22,356 nucleotides of DNA from an uncultured Polynucleobacter sp. (GCA_937996825.1 CALKUJ010000364.1:1-22356); one strand, 5' to 3'; counted from the first letter of the stretch, positions 6,601-16,129 are shown. The notes: generated by a model not told the origin, from the sequence alone. Numbers and translations are program-made.

Positions 6601-8511
6601 ATGAGAAACACGGCATCACTTTCCACCAAGCTTGTACGAATCGGCGCATCCCTGCTGGTTGTTGCGCTTGTGTCCATAGGTCTCACACTTTGGGTTACTT
6701 GGCGGCTCAGTGGCGGTGCTGCTGCTTTAAATGAAGCTGGGCGTATGCGCATGCAAACGTGGCGTTTAACCAGTGCCGTTCAAGCTAAATTAAATGAGAG
6801 TGAAGTACAAGCTTTGGTGAGCGAGTTTGATGAAAGCATTCGACTTTTACGTCAAGGTGACCCGGAGCGTCCACTTTTTGTGCCATGGGATGAGCAAGTT
6901 AAGTCACGATTCGACCTGGTCGATGAAAGTTGGCGCGAACAAAGAAACTTACTTATTTCTCGACCTCAAATTGATCATGTGAATTTGGTTAAAACCTCAG
7001 AAGCATTCTTAGAGGTCATAGACCGCTTTGTTTTATCTATCGAACATCAACTAGCTTCGCTTACGGCTATCTTAAATTTGTTCCAATTTGTGATGATGGC
7101 ACTTGCCATTGGTGGGGCGGTGATCATGCTTTATACAGGCTATCACTATGTGATTCATCCGCTGAGTAAGTTGCGAGATGGATTAAGAAAGTTAGAAAGA
7201 GCGCAATTTTCAGTACGTGTTGAAGTGTCGTCCAATGATGAGTTCGGTCAAGTCGCTCAAGGCTTCAACAGAATGGCAGCCACATTGCAATCTCTATACG
7301 GCAACTTAGAGGCGCAAGTCATTGCAAAAACAGAGCGAATCGCGGCGCAAAAAGAACGACTTCAAGCCTTGTACGAAGTCAGTGCCTTTCTCGCAAAAGC
7401 CAATACCTTGCATGAATTGACGCAAGGGTTTGCCCGGCAAGTTCGTGAGTTAATGAAAGCCGATGCTCTGGCTATCCGTTGGACGGGAGACGATCCAGAC
7501 AAATTTTTGATATTGAGTTCTGATAATTTTCCGCTTGCAGTGTTGGATGATGAAAAATGCTTAAGAGCAGGTGTATGTGCATGCGGAAACTCAGCTTTTG
7601 AAGCGCGCACGCGTGTGATTCCCATTAAAAGCAGTGATATGGCGCCTCTTCGACATTGCAACAAATTGGGCTATGAAACGCTAATCTCTGTGCCTGTGAA
7701 ATTACAAAACAAGGTATTGGGTGAAATAGATCTTTTCTATCGAAATGAAGTACACCTTACCCACGAAGAGCTTGAGCTAGTTGATACGTTTGCAAGCCAT
7801 CTGGCCAGTTCAGTCGAAGGCATGCGCGCTCTGGCGATGGATCGTGAGGCCGCGATTGCTGGTGAACGAACGATGCTTGCACGAGAGCTTCATGATTCGA
7901 TTGCACAATCATTGGCATTTTTGAAAATTCAAGCTGGCCTACTGAGGTCATCTATTGCGAAAAATGATGGAATCAAAACAGCACATGCTATGAATGAACT
8001 TGATCAAGGTTTGAAAGAAAGTATTGCTGATGTTCGCGAACTCTTGCTCCACTTCAGAACAAGAACACAATCAGACGATATTGACACCGCTATTCAAGAA
8101 ACACTACAAAAATTCCAGCATCAAAGTGGCATAACGGTTGTTCGAAAAATTTTCGGTGATGGCTTACCATTAGCCCAAGATGTGCAAATTCATGTTTTGC
8201 ATGTTCTTCAAGAAGCCCTTTCTAATATTCGCAAACACGCCAACGCGAAGAATGTCAGCATTGAAATTAAAAAAGGGGAAACATGGTGCTTCATAGTTTG
8301 TGATGATGGCGTTGGGTTTGATGGTGAACTTGAGCGTACGCAGTTGCAAGTAGGTCTGAACATCATGCGTGAGCGAGCGGCTCAAATCAAAGCAGAAGTT
8401 GAAATTAACTCGCAAGCGGGATACGGCACAGTGGTTAAATTGCTTGTTCCTGGCGCACAAAAACAAAATCCAAATATTGATAACCCCAACGTTACGGCGG
8501 AAAAATTATGA
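6601..8511 (+). CDS. narX: Nitrate/nitrite sensor histidine kinase
   Basis: This is a 636-residue inner-membrane kinase. TM1 lies at about 12-34 and is followed by the periplasmic P-box (EAGRMRMQTWRL, residues 45-56), which binds nitrate and nitrite. TM2 lies at about 155-180, then a HAMP linker (IHPLSKLRDGL onward). A central GAF-like module has the Cys set C320, C326, C328 and C353 seen in NarX-type sensors. The HisKA_3 helix carries phospho-acceptor H431 in ELHDSIAQS, and the HATPase domain has the N-box (N542) and the CDDGVGF G-box near 567. Its stop overlaps the narL start as ATGA, giving coupled translation with its cognate regulator. I see no FNR or NarL box directly upstream, so it may be transcribed from the nrdJ promoter. 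The kinase would phosphorylate NarL when nitrate is present. Confidence 0.95.
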   Translation: MRNTASLSTKLVRIGASLLVVALVSIGLTLWVTWRLSGGAAALNEAGRMRMQTWRLTSAVQAKLNESEVQALVSEFDESIRLLRQGDPERPLFVPWDEQVKSRFDLVDESWREQRNLLISRPQIDHVNLVKTSEAFLEVIDRFVLSIEHQLASLTAILNLFQFVMMALAIGGAVIMLYTGYHYVIHPLSKLRDGLRKLERAQFSVRVEVSSNDEFGQVAQGFNRMAATLQSLYGNLEAQVIAKTERIAAQKERLQALYEVSAFLAKANTLHELTQGFARQVRELMKADALAIRWTGDDPDKFLILSSDNFPLAVLDDEKCLRAGVCACGNSAFEARTRVIPIKSSDMAPLRHCNKLGYETLISVPVKLQNKVLGEIDLFYRNEVHLTHEELELVDTFASHLASSVEGMRALAMDREAAIAGERTMLARELHDSIAQSLAFLKIQAGLLRSSIAKNDGIKTAHAMNELDQGLKESIADVRELLLHFRTRTQSDDIDTAIQETLQKFQHQSGITVVRKIFGDGLPLAQDVQIHVLHVLQEALSNIRKHANAKNVSIEIKKGETWCFIVCDDGVGFDGELERTQLQVGLNIMRERAAQIKAEVEINSQAGYGTVVKLLVPGAQKQNPNIDNPNVTAEKL

Positions 8512-9191
8512 GTGAAGTCATCAGGTTGTTGGTGGTGGATGACCATCCCTTGTTTCGTCGTGGCTTGATTTCGCTCCTCTCGCAAGATGAGCGGTTTAGC
8601 GTTGTGGGTGAGGCCGGTGATATCGGTGAAGCTTTGCGCATCCTAAGCACGGCCATACCCATACCCGATGTGATGCTACTGGACAACCATTTACCTGGTG
8701 TCAAAGGTGTGGATGCAATTCCATCCCTTAAACAAAGCTATGAAAATCTACGAATTTTGATGCTCACGGTTAGTGAAGATGAAGACGATTTGGCGAAGGC
8801 CTTGCAAAACGGTGCCGATGGATATCTTCTGAAAACTTCAGAGTCCGATCAACTGTGCAGCGCGATTGTGATGGTTAACGAGGGGCAATCTGTCGTTAGT
8901 CCAGACATGATGAACAAGCTGATTTCGGCCTTACGTCAACCTTCCGTACAAGAAGTTAAAGAAATCGCTCAGCCTGTTACCAATCCCCTTAATATCTTGA
9001 ACTCTCTTTCACCTAGAGAGAGAGAAATTTTTTTACTGATTGCAAAGAGTTTGAGTAACAAACAAATTGCACGAGATTTGGATATCGCCGAAACGACCGT
9101 CAAAATTCATATTCAACATATTTTTAAAAAGCTTGAGCTCACTTCGCGAGTGCAGATTGCTGTTTTTGCCGCGACTCATGGCCTAACTTGA
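8508..9191 (+). CDS. narL: Nitrate/nitrite response regulator NarL
   Basis: This is a 227-residue two-domain response regulator. The receiver domain has acidic residues D11-D12, phospho-acceptor D59 (MLLDNHLPG) and the conserved K109 (GYLLKTSES). The C-terminal LuxR-type helix-turn-helix starts at LSPREREIFLLIAKSLSNKQ and ends near the C-terminus. Its ATG overlaps the narX stop by four bases. When phosphorylated, NarL binds TACYYMT-type heptamers; one such heptamer (TACCCAT, 9279-9285) lies upstream of narK1. It is followed by a strong terminator, so the nrdJ-narXL unit is separated from the structural nar operon. Length and motifs are normal for the family. NarP is an alternative name for close relatives, but pairing with NarX favours NarL. 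Confidence 0.93.
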   Translation: MSEVIRLLVVDDHPLFRRGLISLLSQDERFSVVGEAGDIGEALRILSTAIPIPDVMLLDNHLPGVKGVDAIPSLKQSYENLRILMLTVSEDEDDLAKALQNGADGYLLKTSESDQLCSAIVMVNEGQSVVSPDMMNKLISALRQPSVQEVKEIAQPVTNPLNILNSLSPREREIFLLIAKSLSNKQIARDLDIAETTVKIHIQHIFKKLELTSRVQIAVFAATHGLT

Positions 9192-9201
9192 TCTATGTCA
9201 A
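9188..9201 (+). promoter_or_regulatory. FNR/DNR-type box upstream of the nar operon
   Basis: TTGAT-CTAT-GTCAA is an excellent match to the FNR-family dyad (TTGAT-N4-ATCAA; GTCAA is a common variant). It overlaps the narL stop codon, 132 bases upstream of the narK1 ATG. A class II start would fall near 9236, inside the narL terminator hairpin, and no good -10 is seen there. A start further downstream (class I arrangement, terminator between box and start) is more likely, but no convincing -10 could be assigned. Confidence 0.6.
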
Positions 9202-9215
9202 TTTAACTAACTCTT

Positions 9216-9258
9216 AAGGAGGATGTTGGCCATGGCCGCATCCTCCTTTTGCTTTTTG
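9216..9258 (+). terminator. Intrinsic terminator after narL
   Basis: A perfect 10-bp stem (AAGGAGGATG at 9216-9225 with CATCCTCCTT at 9239-9248) encloses a 13-base loop that contains the palindrome GGCCATGGCC. It is followed by the T-rich run TTTTGCTTTTTG. It ends the nrdJ-narXL transcript and isolates the narK1 promoter from it. Confidence 0.9.
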
Positions 9259-9278
9259 ATTCTCAATCTTTGGATCAA

Positions 9279-9285
9279 TACCCAT
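9279..9285 (+). promoter_or_regulatory. Candidate NarL heptamer upstream of narK1
   Basis: TACCCAT matches the NarL heptamer consensus TACYYMT exactly. It is 47 bases upstream of the narK1 ATG. No second heptamer in the 7-2-7 arrangement is seen, so this is a weak call based on one short match in a plausible place. Confidence 0.3.
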
Positions 9286-9332
9286 TTCCTTCTTCTTAGA
9301 CCAAACTCAGTTCACGAGTTAGGAGAAGAAGA

Positions 9333-10607
9333 ATGAACAACGAACTTACACAACAACGCAAAGCATGGTCAGTCTTGATCGTGAGTACTTTGGCGTTCAC
9401 AGTTTGCTTCATGGTGTGGATGATGTTTGGTGTCATTGGCATTCCCATCAAAAAGATGCTGAACCTCAATGCCACTGAGTTTGGCTTATTGACGGCTACT
9501 CCAGTGCTTACAGGTTCACTCATTCGAGTGCCTTTGGGTATCTGGACAGACCGTTTTGGTGGACGCGTGGTAATGGCTCTTTTGATGGCACTTACTGTGC
9601 CTGCCATTTGGCTTATGTCTTACGCCACTCATTATTGGCACTTTTTGGTTATCGGACTTTTTGTCGGACTTGCGGGAGGTTCGTTCTCCGTAGGAACGCC
9701 CTATGTAGCGCGCTGGTTTCCACCCCAACGCCAAGGGATGGCGATGGGCATCTACGGTGCTGGCAATTCTGGTTCGGCTGTCAATAAATTTGTAGCTCCT
9801 GTAATTCTTGTCGCCTTTGGTTGGACCATGGTTCCTCAGGTTTACGCAGCAATCATGGCTGGAACGGTAATTTTGTTTTGGCTGTTTAGTTCAAGCGACC
9901 CTACACATTTGGTATCTAGCGATATCAAATTTAGAGATCAGCTTAAAGCGCTCAAAGATCCAAAGGTGCTTAAGTACTGCCAGTACTACAGCATTGTTTT
10001 TGGTGGTTATGTGGCATTAGCGTTATGGATGGTGCAGTACTACATCGGCGAGTTTGGTCTCGACATCCGTGTGGCGGCGTTGCTTGCCGCTTGCTTTTCT
10101 TTGCCTGGTGGAGTGTTGCGTGCAGTGGGTGGATGGCTTAGTGATAAGTACGGTGCACACAGCGTCACATGGTGGGTACTGTGGGTGAGTTGGATTTGTT
10201 TGTTTTTGCTTTCTTACCCACAAACAGATTTCACCATCGCAACGATCAACGGATTCGAGACATTTCACATTGGACTCAACGTCTATATGTTCACGGGACT
10301 CATGTTTATTTTGGGTGTCGCTTGGGCTTTCGGTAAAGCCAGCGTTTTTAAGTACATCGCCACCGACTATCCCCAAAACATTGGAACGATCAGCGGCATC
10401 GTTGGTTTGGCAGGGGGATTGGGAGGCTTCATTCTTCCCATTATGTTTGGTGCGTTGGTAGATCTTACGGGGATACGTAGTAGCGCATTCATGCTTATGT
10501 ACGGCGTGGTTTGGGTGTCACTCATTTGGATGTACTGGACTGAAGTTCGCAACACCGATGTGATGGGCAAACCACATGCAATTGAGCAAACAGGTCTGCA
10601 TGCCTGA
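9333..10607 (+). CDS. narK1: Nitrate/nitrite transporter, NarK1 type (MFS)
   Basis: This 424-residue major-facilitator protein has about 12 hydrophobic membrane segments. It carries both nitrate signature motifs of the NNP family: the first around 113-150 (GLAGGSFSVGTPYVARWFPP, then GAGNSGSAVNKF), the second around 355-376 (GIVGLAGGLGGF). NarK1-type proteins bring nitrate in by proton symport, which starts respiration before nitrite builds up. AGGAG at 9321-9325 sets the ATG seven bases later. It is the first gene of the long nar operon, 20 bases before narK2. The pair of narK1 and narK2 side by side is usual in beta- and gammaproteobacterial nitrate respirers. The assignment to type 1 rests on gene order and length and was not checked by phylogeny. 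Confidence 0.9.
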   Translation: MNNELTQQRKAWSVLIVSTLAFTVCFMVWMMFGVIGIPIKKMLNLNATEFGLLTATPVLTGSLIRVPLGIWTDRFGGRVVMALLMALTVPAIWLMSYATHYWHFLVIGLFVGLAGGSFSVGTPYVARWFPPQRQGMAMGIYGAGNSGSAVNKFVAPVILVAFGWTMVPQVYAAIMAGTVILFWLFSSSDPTHLVSSDIKFRDQLKALKDPKVLKYCQYYSIVFGGYVALALWMVQYYIGEFGLDIRVAALLAACFSLPGGVLRAVGGWLSDKYGAHSVTWWVLWVSWICLFLLSYPQTDFTIATINGFETFHIGLNVYMFTGLMFILGVAWAFGKASVFKYIATDYPQNIGTISGIVGLAGGLGGFILPIMFGALVDLTGIRSSAFMLMYGVVWVSLIWMYWTEVRNTDVMGKPHAIEQTGLHA

Positions 10608-10627
10608 GGCTCTAACAAGGAAGAATC

Positions 10628-12268
10628 ATGACAAACACAACAACGAATTCTGCTGCCAGCACCAATGACATCAGCGATTGGCGTCCCGAAGATGAGCAGT
10701 TTTGGGAGAGTACGGGAAAACGTATTGCTTATCGCAATCTATGGATTTCCGTGCCAGCACTGCTATGCGGTTTTGCCATTTGGGGTATGTGGGGAATCAT
10801 CACGGTACAAATGCTCAACTTGGGCTTTCCGTTTAGCCAAGCTGAACTTTTTAGTTTGACTGCTATAGCGGGTTTGGCTGGTGCCACCATGCGTATTCCA
10901 GCATCCTTTTTGATTCGTCTATCGGGTGGACGCAACACCATTTTTCTGACTACTGCCATGTTGCTGTCACCAGCAATTGGGACTGGTATCGCTCTTCAAC
11001 ATCCTGAATGGCCGTTGTGGGTGTTCCAGCTTATGGCATTGTGGTCCGGTGTTGGTGGAGGGAATTTTGCAAGTTCCATGTCAAACATTGGTACCTTCTT
11101 TCCAAAGCGTTTACAAGGCACAGCATTAGGTTTGAATGCTGGCCTAGGTAATTTCGGTGTGACAACCATGCAGATTGTGATTCCGTTGGTCATGACAGTC
11201 AGTCTTTTTGGCGGCTTCGGTGGTGAGCCTACTTTACTGGTTAAAGACAGCGGTTGGATCTTCGGCAAAATCGTTGCTGGCACACCAACTTGGATTCAAA
11301 ACGCAGGGTTTGCCTGGTTGCTGTCGTTAGTACCTTTGTCTGTTCTCTGCTTTTTTGGCATGAACAACATAACAACAGTTTCCCCCAATATTGGTGGCAC
11401 TATCCCTGCATTTTTGAAAATCATTTGGTTGTACACCTTGTCGTTTGTGCCTGCGGGTATCGGCTTGTATTTGTACTTGCCTGCACCAAGTGGTTTAGGT
11501 GTACTCAACATGTGGCTGGCCATGCCACTCATCATCGTCAGTACTCTGATGGTGATGAAGCTCACAGCGTTTGGCACGATGAAAGAAAACATCGCCGCGC
11601 AGTTCTCGATTTTCAAAAATAAACACACCTGGGCAATGACGGTGCTCTACATCGTGACCTTTGGTAGTTTTATTGGTTTCTCGATGGCATTGCCTTTGTC
11701 AATTACCGTGATCTTTGGAATAAGCCATGTTCCTGATCCCAGTGGTGTACTACAGCACACGCTCAAAAATCCAAATGCACCTTCTGCTTTGACCTATGCA
11801 TGGATTGGACCTTTTGTAGGCGCTTTGGTTCGCCCCATTGGAGGTTGGTTGTCTGACAAAACAGGTGGCTCCATCGTCACTCAAGTGATTTCGGGCGTTA
11901 TGGTGGCAGCCTCAGCTTCAGTGGGATATGTCATGTGGTTGGCATATCAGTCTGCAACGCCCGAACAATATTTCTTCATATTCATGCTGTTGTTTGTTCT
12001 GCTTTTCACGGCCAGTGGCATTGGTAATGGGTCAACCTTTCGAAGCATTGCTGTGATTTTTGATCGTCAACAAGCTGGACCCGTGTTGGGCTGGACTTCT
12101 GCAATCGCTGCTTACGGTGCCTTTATTGCACCAGTGGTGATTGGTCAGCAGATCAAAGCGGGAACGCCTGAAATTGCTATGTATGGCTTTGCTGTTTTTT
12201 ATGCGCTCTGCCTATTTTTGAACTGGTGGTTTTATCTACGCGCAGGCGCTGAAATTCGCAATCCTTGA
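10628..12268 (+). CDS. narK2: Nitrate/nitrite antiporter, NarK2 type (MFS)
   Basis: This is a 546-residue MFS protein with a hydrophilic N-terminal extension (DWRPEDEQFWESTGKRIA), typical of NarK2, before the first membrane segment. NNP motifs are seen at about 141-185 (GVGGGNFASSMSNIGTFFP, then GLNAGLGNFG) and about 464-510 (GIGNGSTFRSIAVIF, then AAYGAFIAP). It should exchange external nitrate for internal nitrite, preventing nitrite accumulation during respiration. It is longer than narK1 because of an enlarged middle region with an extra loop around 200-235. AAGGA precedes the ATG. A 5-bp GC hairpin separates it from narG by 58 bases. Confidence 0.9.
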   Translation: MTNTTTNSAASTNDISDWRPEDEQFWESTGKRIAYRNLWISVPALLCGFAIWGMWGIITVQMLNLGFPFSQAELFSLTAIAGLAGATMRIPASFLIRLSGGRNTIFLTTAMLLSPAIGTGIALQHPEWPLWVFQLMALWSGVGGGNFASSMSNIGTFFPKRLQGTALGLNAGLGNFGVTTMQIVIPLVMTVSLFGGFGGEPTLLVKDSGWIFGKIVAGTPTWIQNAGFAWLLSLVPLSVLCFFGMNNITTVSPNIGGTIPAFLKIIWLYTLSFVPAGIGLYLYLPAPSGLGVLNMWLAMPLIIVSTLMVMKLTAFGTMKENIAAQFSIFKNKHTWAMTVLYIVTFGSFIGFSMALPLSITVIFGISHVPDPSGVLQHTLKNPNAPSALTYAWIGPFVGALVRPIGGWLSDKTGGSIVTQVISGVMVAASASVGYVMWLAYQSATPEQYFFIFMLLFVLLFTASGIGNGSTFRSIAVIFDRQQAGPVLGWTSAIAAYGAFIAPVVIGQQIKAGTPEIAMYGFAVFYALCLFLNWWFYLRAGAEIRNP

Positions 12269-12292
12269 AATCGATTGAACGCTATTTATCAA

Positions 12293-12308
12293 GGGGCTTT
12301 AACGCCCC
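12293..12308 (+). other. GC hairpin between narK2 and narG
   Basis: GGGGC (12293-12297) pairs with GCCCC (12304-12308) around a six-base loop. No T-run follows, so it is unlikely to stop transcription fully. It could adjust transcript processing or stability between the transporter and reductase genes, as intergenic hairpins in polycistronic mRNAs do. This is inference from structure alone. Confidence 0.4.
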
Positions 12309-12326
12309 GCTGAATTGGAGAAAAAC

Positions 12327-15300
12327 ATGAGCCATTTTCTGGACCGATTGAATCACTTTTCAAATCCCAAGGAATCTTTTTCTGGTGGGCACGGTGTAAC
12401 GACGGGGGAGGACCGTACGTGGGAGGACGCTTACCGTAACCGTTGGGCGCACGACAAAATTGTGCGCAGTACGCATGGCGTGAACTGCACAGGCTCTTGC
12501 TCTTGGAAGATCTATGTCAAAGGCGGCATCGTCACGTGGGAAACGCAGCAAACCGATTACCCACGCACACGTGTCGATTTACCCAATCATGAACCTCGAG
12601 GTTGTGCGCGCGGTGCTTCCTACTCATGGTATTTGTACAGTGCCAACCGTGTGAAATACCCTATGGTACGTGCGCGCTTGCTCAAGCATTGGCGCGCTGC
12701 GTTGGCGATAGCTAAGAGCCCAGTGGATGCATGGACAGCTATCGTCGAAAACACAGATGCAAGGGCTGAATGGCAGCACCAACGTGGTTTGGGTGGCTTT
12801 GTTCGCAGTACGTGGGATGAAGTCAATCAGATGATTGCCAGTGCCAACGTCTATACCGCCAAGAAATACGGTCCCGATCGCATCATTGGTTTTTCACCGA
12901 TTCCTGCGATGTCTATGGTGAGTTACGCCGCTGGCAGTCGTTACCTGTCTTTGATTGGTGGCGTTTGCATGAGCTTTTACGACTGGTACTGCGACTTGCC
13001 GCCAGCTAGTCCTCAAGTCTGGGGAGAGCAAACCGATGTGCCCGAATCGGCAGACTGGTACAACTCCACCTTCATCATTGCGTGGGGTTCTAATGTGCCT
13101 CAAACGCGTACGCCTGATGCGCACTTTTTCACTGAGGTGCGTTACAAAGGCGCGAAGACAGTTGCTATCACACCTGACTACGCTGAGATCAGCAAGTTAG
13201 CTGATTTGTGGATGCATCCCAAACAGGGTACAGATGCAGCGATTGCAATGGCCATGGGGCATGTGATTCTTAAAGAGTTTTACTTTGATAAGCGCAGTGC
13301 CTACTTTGACGATTACGTGCGCCGCTACACCGATATGCCCAATTTGGTTCAATTGGAAGAGCGCACTTTGCCAGATGGTCGAAAAGTGGTGGTTCCTGGG
13401 CGATACATCCGTGCCAGCGATTTCAATGGGAATCTAGGACAAGGCAACAACCCAGATTGGAAAACTGTCGCTTTGGATCAAAACGACAAGGTTGTGTTGC
13501 CAAATGGTTCTATTGGCTTTCGTTGGGGTGCAGAGGGTCGTGCTGACGAAGGTAAGTGGAATCTTGAAAACAAAGAAGCGCGAGGAGACAGTGAGGTTAA
13601 GCTGAAGCTTAGCTTGATGGAAGGCGAGGGCAGTGAGTATCAAGTGGGGGAAGTTGCATTCCCTTACTTTGGTGGTATCGATACACCCAACTTCCCATCT
13701 AACAAGCAAGAAGATGTATTGGTTCGCAAAGTACCTGTGCGTCGCATCAAATTGGGCAAAGCCGGAGAAGAGCGCTACGCATTGGTCGCCACGGTGTTCG
13801 ATTTGACTGCAGCTAACTACGGGGTGGCACGTGGCTTAGAAGGCGAGACAGCGGCCAAGAACTATGACGAAGATGTGCCGTACACACCTGCATGGCAAGA
13901 AAAAATCACAGGCGTCAAACGCGATCAAGTGATTGCTGTTGCACGTCAATTTGCAGATAACGCCGACAAAACACGTGGTAAATCCATGATCATCATTGGT
14001 GCCGCAATGAACCATTGGTACCACAGCGACATGAACTATAGAGGCATCATCAATATGTTGATGATGTGTGGTTGTATTGGTCAAAGTGGCGGTGGCTGGG
14101 CGCACTATGTTGGCCAAGAAAAACTCCGCCCACAAACGGGTTGGACTGCTCTTGCATTCGCATTGGACTGGGTGCGACCACCCCGCCAGATGAACAGCAC
14201 TAGCTTCTTCTACGCACATACCGATCAGTGGCGCTATGAAAAGCTGGGTGTGGAGGAGATTTTGTCGCCGTTGGCTGATAAATCTAAATTCGGCGGCAGC
14301 TTGATTGACTACAACGTTCGTGCGGAGCGGATGGGCTGGTTACCTAGTGCCCCGCAATTGCAGACCAACCCCATGCAAGTGGTCAAGGATGCAGTTGCCG
14401 CAAGCATGGACCCTAAAGACTATGTCGTAAAAGGGTTGCAAGACGGAAGTCTGAAGATGAGTTGCGAAGACCCAGATAACCCATTGAACTGGCCGCGCAA
14501 TATGTTTGTGTGGCGCTCGAATCTCTTAGGTTCTTCGGGCAAGGGACATGAATATTTCCTGAAGCATTTGCTAGGTACCAGCCATGGCGTGCAAGGCAAA
14601 GACTTAGGTCCAGAGGATGCCAAACCCACAGAGGTGAAGTGGCATGACAAGGCGCCAGAAGGCAAGTTGGACTTGCTCGTGACTTTGGATTTCCGTATGA
14701 GCACCACTTGTCTATATTCGGACATCGTGTTACCTACTGCCACTTGGTACGAGAAAAACGACCTGAATACGAGTGACATGCACCCGTTCATTCATCCTTT
14801 GTCAACAGCGGTTGATCCCGCATGGCAAAGTCGCAGTGATTGGGAGATTTACAAAGGTTTTGCCAAAGCGTTTAGTGAAGTGTGTGTGGGTCATTTGGGT
14901 GTTGAAAAAGAGATCATGTTGACCCCGCTTATGCATGACAGCCCTTCAGAGTTAGCTCAACCCTTTGATGTAAAAGATTGGAATAAAGGCGATTGTTCTC
15001 TCATTCCTGGTCAAACTGCACCACAAATCAGCGTGGTTGAGCGCGATTATCCGAATACCTACAAACGCTTCACTGCGCTTGGTCCACTCATGACCAAGAT
15101 TGGTAATGGTGGCAAAGGCATTGGTTGGAATACGGCTGACGAGGTCCAACAGTTGGGTGAACTCAATGGCCAAGTTAAATCCGAGGGGGTAACCAAAGGG
15201 TTGCCAAAAATCGAAACAGACATTGACGCATGTGAAGTTGTGTTGCAACTTGCTCCTGAAACCAATGGTCACGTTGCGGTCAAGGCATGGGAAGCGTTAG

Positions 15301-16109
15301 GCAAGATAACGGGACGCGACCACACGCATTTGGCCTTGCATCGTGAAGATGAAAAAATTCGTTTTCGCGACATTCAAGCGCAACCAAGAAAAATCATTAG
15401 CTCACCTACATGGTCTGGTCTTGAAAGTGAGAAGGTGTCGTACAACGCGGGTTACACCAATGTGCATGAATACATTCCATGGCGCACGCTGACCGGTCGT
15501 CAACAGTTTTATTTGGATCATCCTTGGATGATTGCATTTGGGGAAGCTTTGACGAGCTATCGACCACCCGTGGATTTGAAAACAGTAGACGACATGATCG
15601 ACCGTAAGCCCAATGGCAACAAGGAGATCTCGCTCAACTTCATCACCCCGCATCAAAAATGGGGCATTCACAGTACGTACAGCGATAACTTGCATATGTT
15701 GACGCTCAATCGTGGTGGTCCCGTAATTTGGCTGAGTGAAGATGATGCCAAGAGTGCAGGAATTGTGGATAACGACTGGGTCGAGTTGTTCAACACCAAC
15801 GGTGCCATTGCAGCACGCGCGGTGGTGAGTCAACGTGTCAACCCCGGCATGGTGATGATGTATCACGCTCAAGAAAAGATCATCAATACACCAGGTTCAG
15901 AAATCTCAGGCATGCGCGGTGGTATTCACAACTCTGTGACTCGCATTGTGACGAAACCTACGCACATGATTGGTGGTTATGCCCAATTCAGCTATGGTTT
16001 CAACTACTACGGGACTATTGGTACTAACCGTGATGAGTTTGTGATCGTGCGCAAGATGCGCAATATTGACTGGCTCGACAACGAAGCGAATAACCAGGTT
16101 CAGGCCTGA
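12327..16109 (+). CDS. narG: Respiratory nitrate reductase, alpha (catalytic) subunit
   Basis: This 1260-residue molybdoprotein reduces nitrate to nitrite at a bis-MGD molybdenum site on the cytoplasmic face of the membrane. The FS0 [4Fe-4S] ligands follow the NarG-specific pattern H50-x3-C54-x3-C58-x34-C93, and the molybdenum-ligand aspartate is D223 in YCDLPPASPQ. The N-terminus (SHFLDRLNHF) is the vestigial twin-arginine-like segment of the family, not a cleaved signal. An in-frame TTG at 12315 lies upstream, but GGAG at 12317-12320 is spaced correctly only for the ATG at 12327. The length is close to E. coli NarG (1247). It is followed by narH after 20 bases. The enzyme needs NarJ for cofactor insertion and molybdenum cofactor genes that are not in this window. 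Confidence 0.98.
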   Translation: MSHFLDRLNHFSNPKESFSGGHGVTTGEDRTWEDAYRNRWAHDKIVRSTHGVNCTGSCSWKIYVKGGIVTWETQQTDYPRTRVDLPNHEPRGCARGASYSWYLYSANRVKYPMVRARLLKHWRAALAIAKSPVDAWTAIVENTDARAEWQHQRGLGGFVRSTWDEVNQMIASANVYTAKKYGPDRIIGFSPIPAMSMVSYAAGSRYLSLIGGVCMSFYDWYCDLPPASPQVWGEQTDVPESADWYNSTFIIAWGSNVPQTRTPDAHFFTEVRYKGAKTVAITPDYAEISKLADLWMHPKQGTDAAIAMAMGHVILKEFYFDKRSAYFDDYVRRYTDMPNLVQLEERTLPDGRKVVVPGRYIRASDFNGNLGQGNNPDWKTVALDQNDKVVLPNGSIGFRWGAEGRADEGKWNLENKEARGDSEVKLKLSLMEGEGSEYQVGEVAFPYFGGIDTPNFPSNKQEDVLVRKVPVRRIKLGKAGEERYALVATVFDLTAANYGVARGLEGETAAKNYDEDVPYTPAWQEKITGVKRDQVIAVARQFADNADKTRGKSMIIIGAAMNHWYHSDMNYRGIINMLMMCGCIGQSGGGWAHYVGQEKLRPQTGWTALAFALDWVRPPRQMNSTSFFYAHTDQWRYEKLGVEEILSPLADKSKFGGSLIDYNVRAERMGWLPSAPQLQTNPMQVVKDAVAASMDPKDYVVKGLQDGSLKMSCEDPDNPLNWPRNMFVWRSNLLGSSGKGHEYFLKHLLGTSHGVQGKDLGPEDAKPTEVKWHDKAPEGKLDLLVTLDFRMSTTCLYSDIVLPTATWYEKNDLNTSDMHPFIHPLSTAVDPAWQSRSDWEIYKGFAKAFSEVCVGHLGVEKEIMLTPLMHDSPSELAQPFDVKDWNKGDCSLIPGQTAPQISVVERDYPNTYKRFTALGPLMTKIGNGGKGIGWNTADEVQQLGELNGQVKSEGVTKGLPKIETDIDACEVVLQLAPETNGHVAVKAWEALGKITGRDHTHLALHREDEKIRFRDIQAQPRKIISSPTWSGLESEKVSYNAGYTNVHEYIPWRTLTGRQQFYLDHPWMIAFGEALTSYRPPVDLKTVDDMIDRKPNGNKEISLNFITPHQKWGIHSTYSDNLHMLTLNRGGPVIWLSEDDAKSAGIVDNDWVELFNTNGAIAARAVVSQRVNPGMVMMYHAQEKIINTPGSEISGMRGGIHNSVTRIVTKPTHMIGGYAQFSYGFNYYGTIGTNRDEFVIVRKMRNIDWLDNEANNQVQA

Positions 16110-16129
16110 AATAGCGCAAGGAGAAATAT

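Noticed and set aside
9228..9237. Palindrome GGCCATGGCC as an operator
   Set aside because: It lies in the loop of the narL terminator and is better explained as part of that structure.
12269..12326. FNR box before narG (TTGAA and ATCAA near 12275-12291)
   Set aside because: The half-sites are eight bases apart rather than four, so the geometry is wrong for FNR-family proteins.
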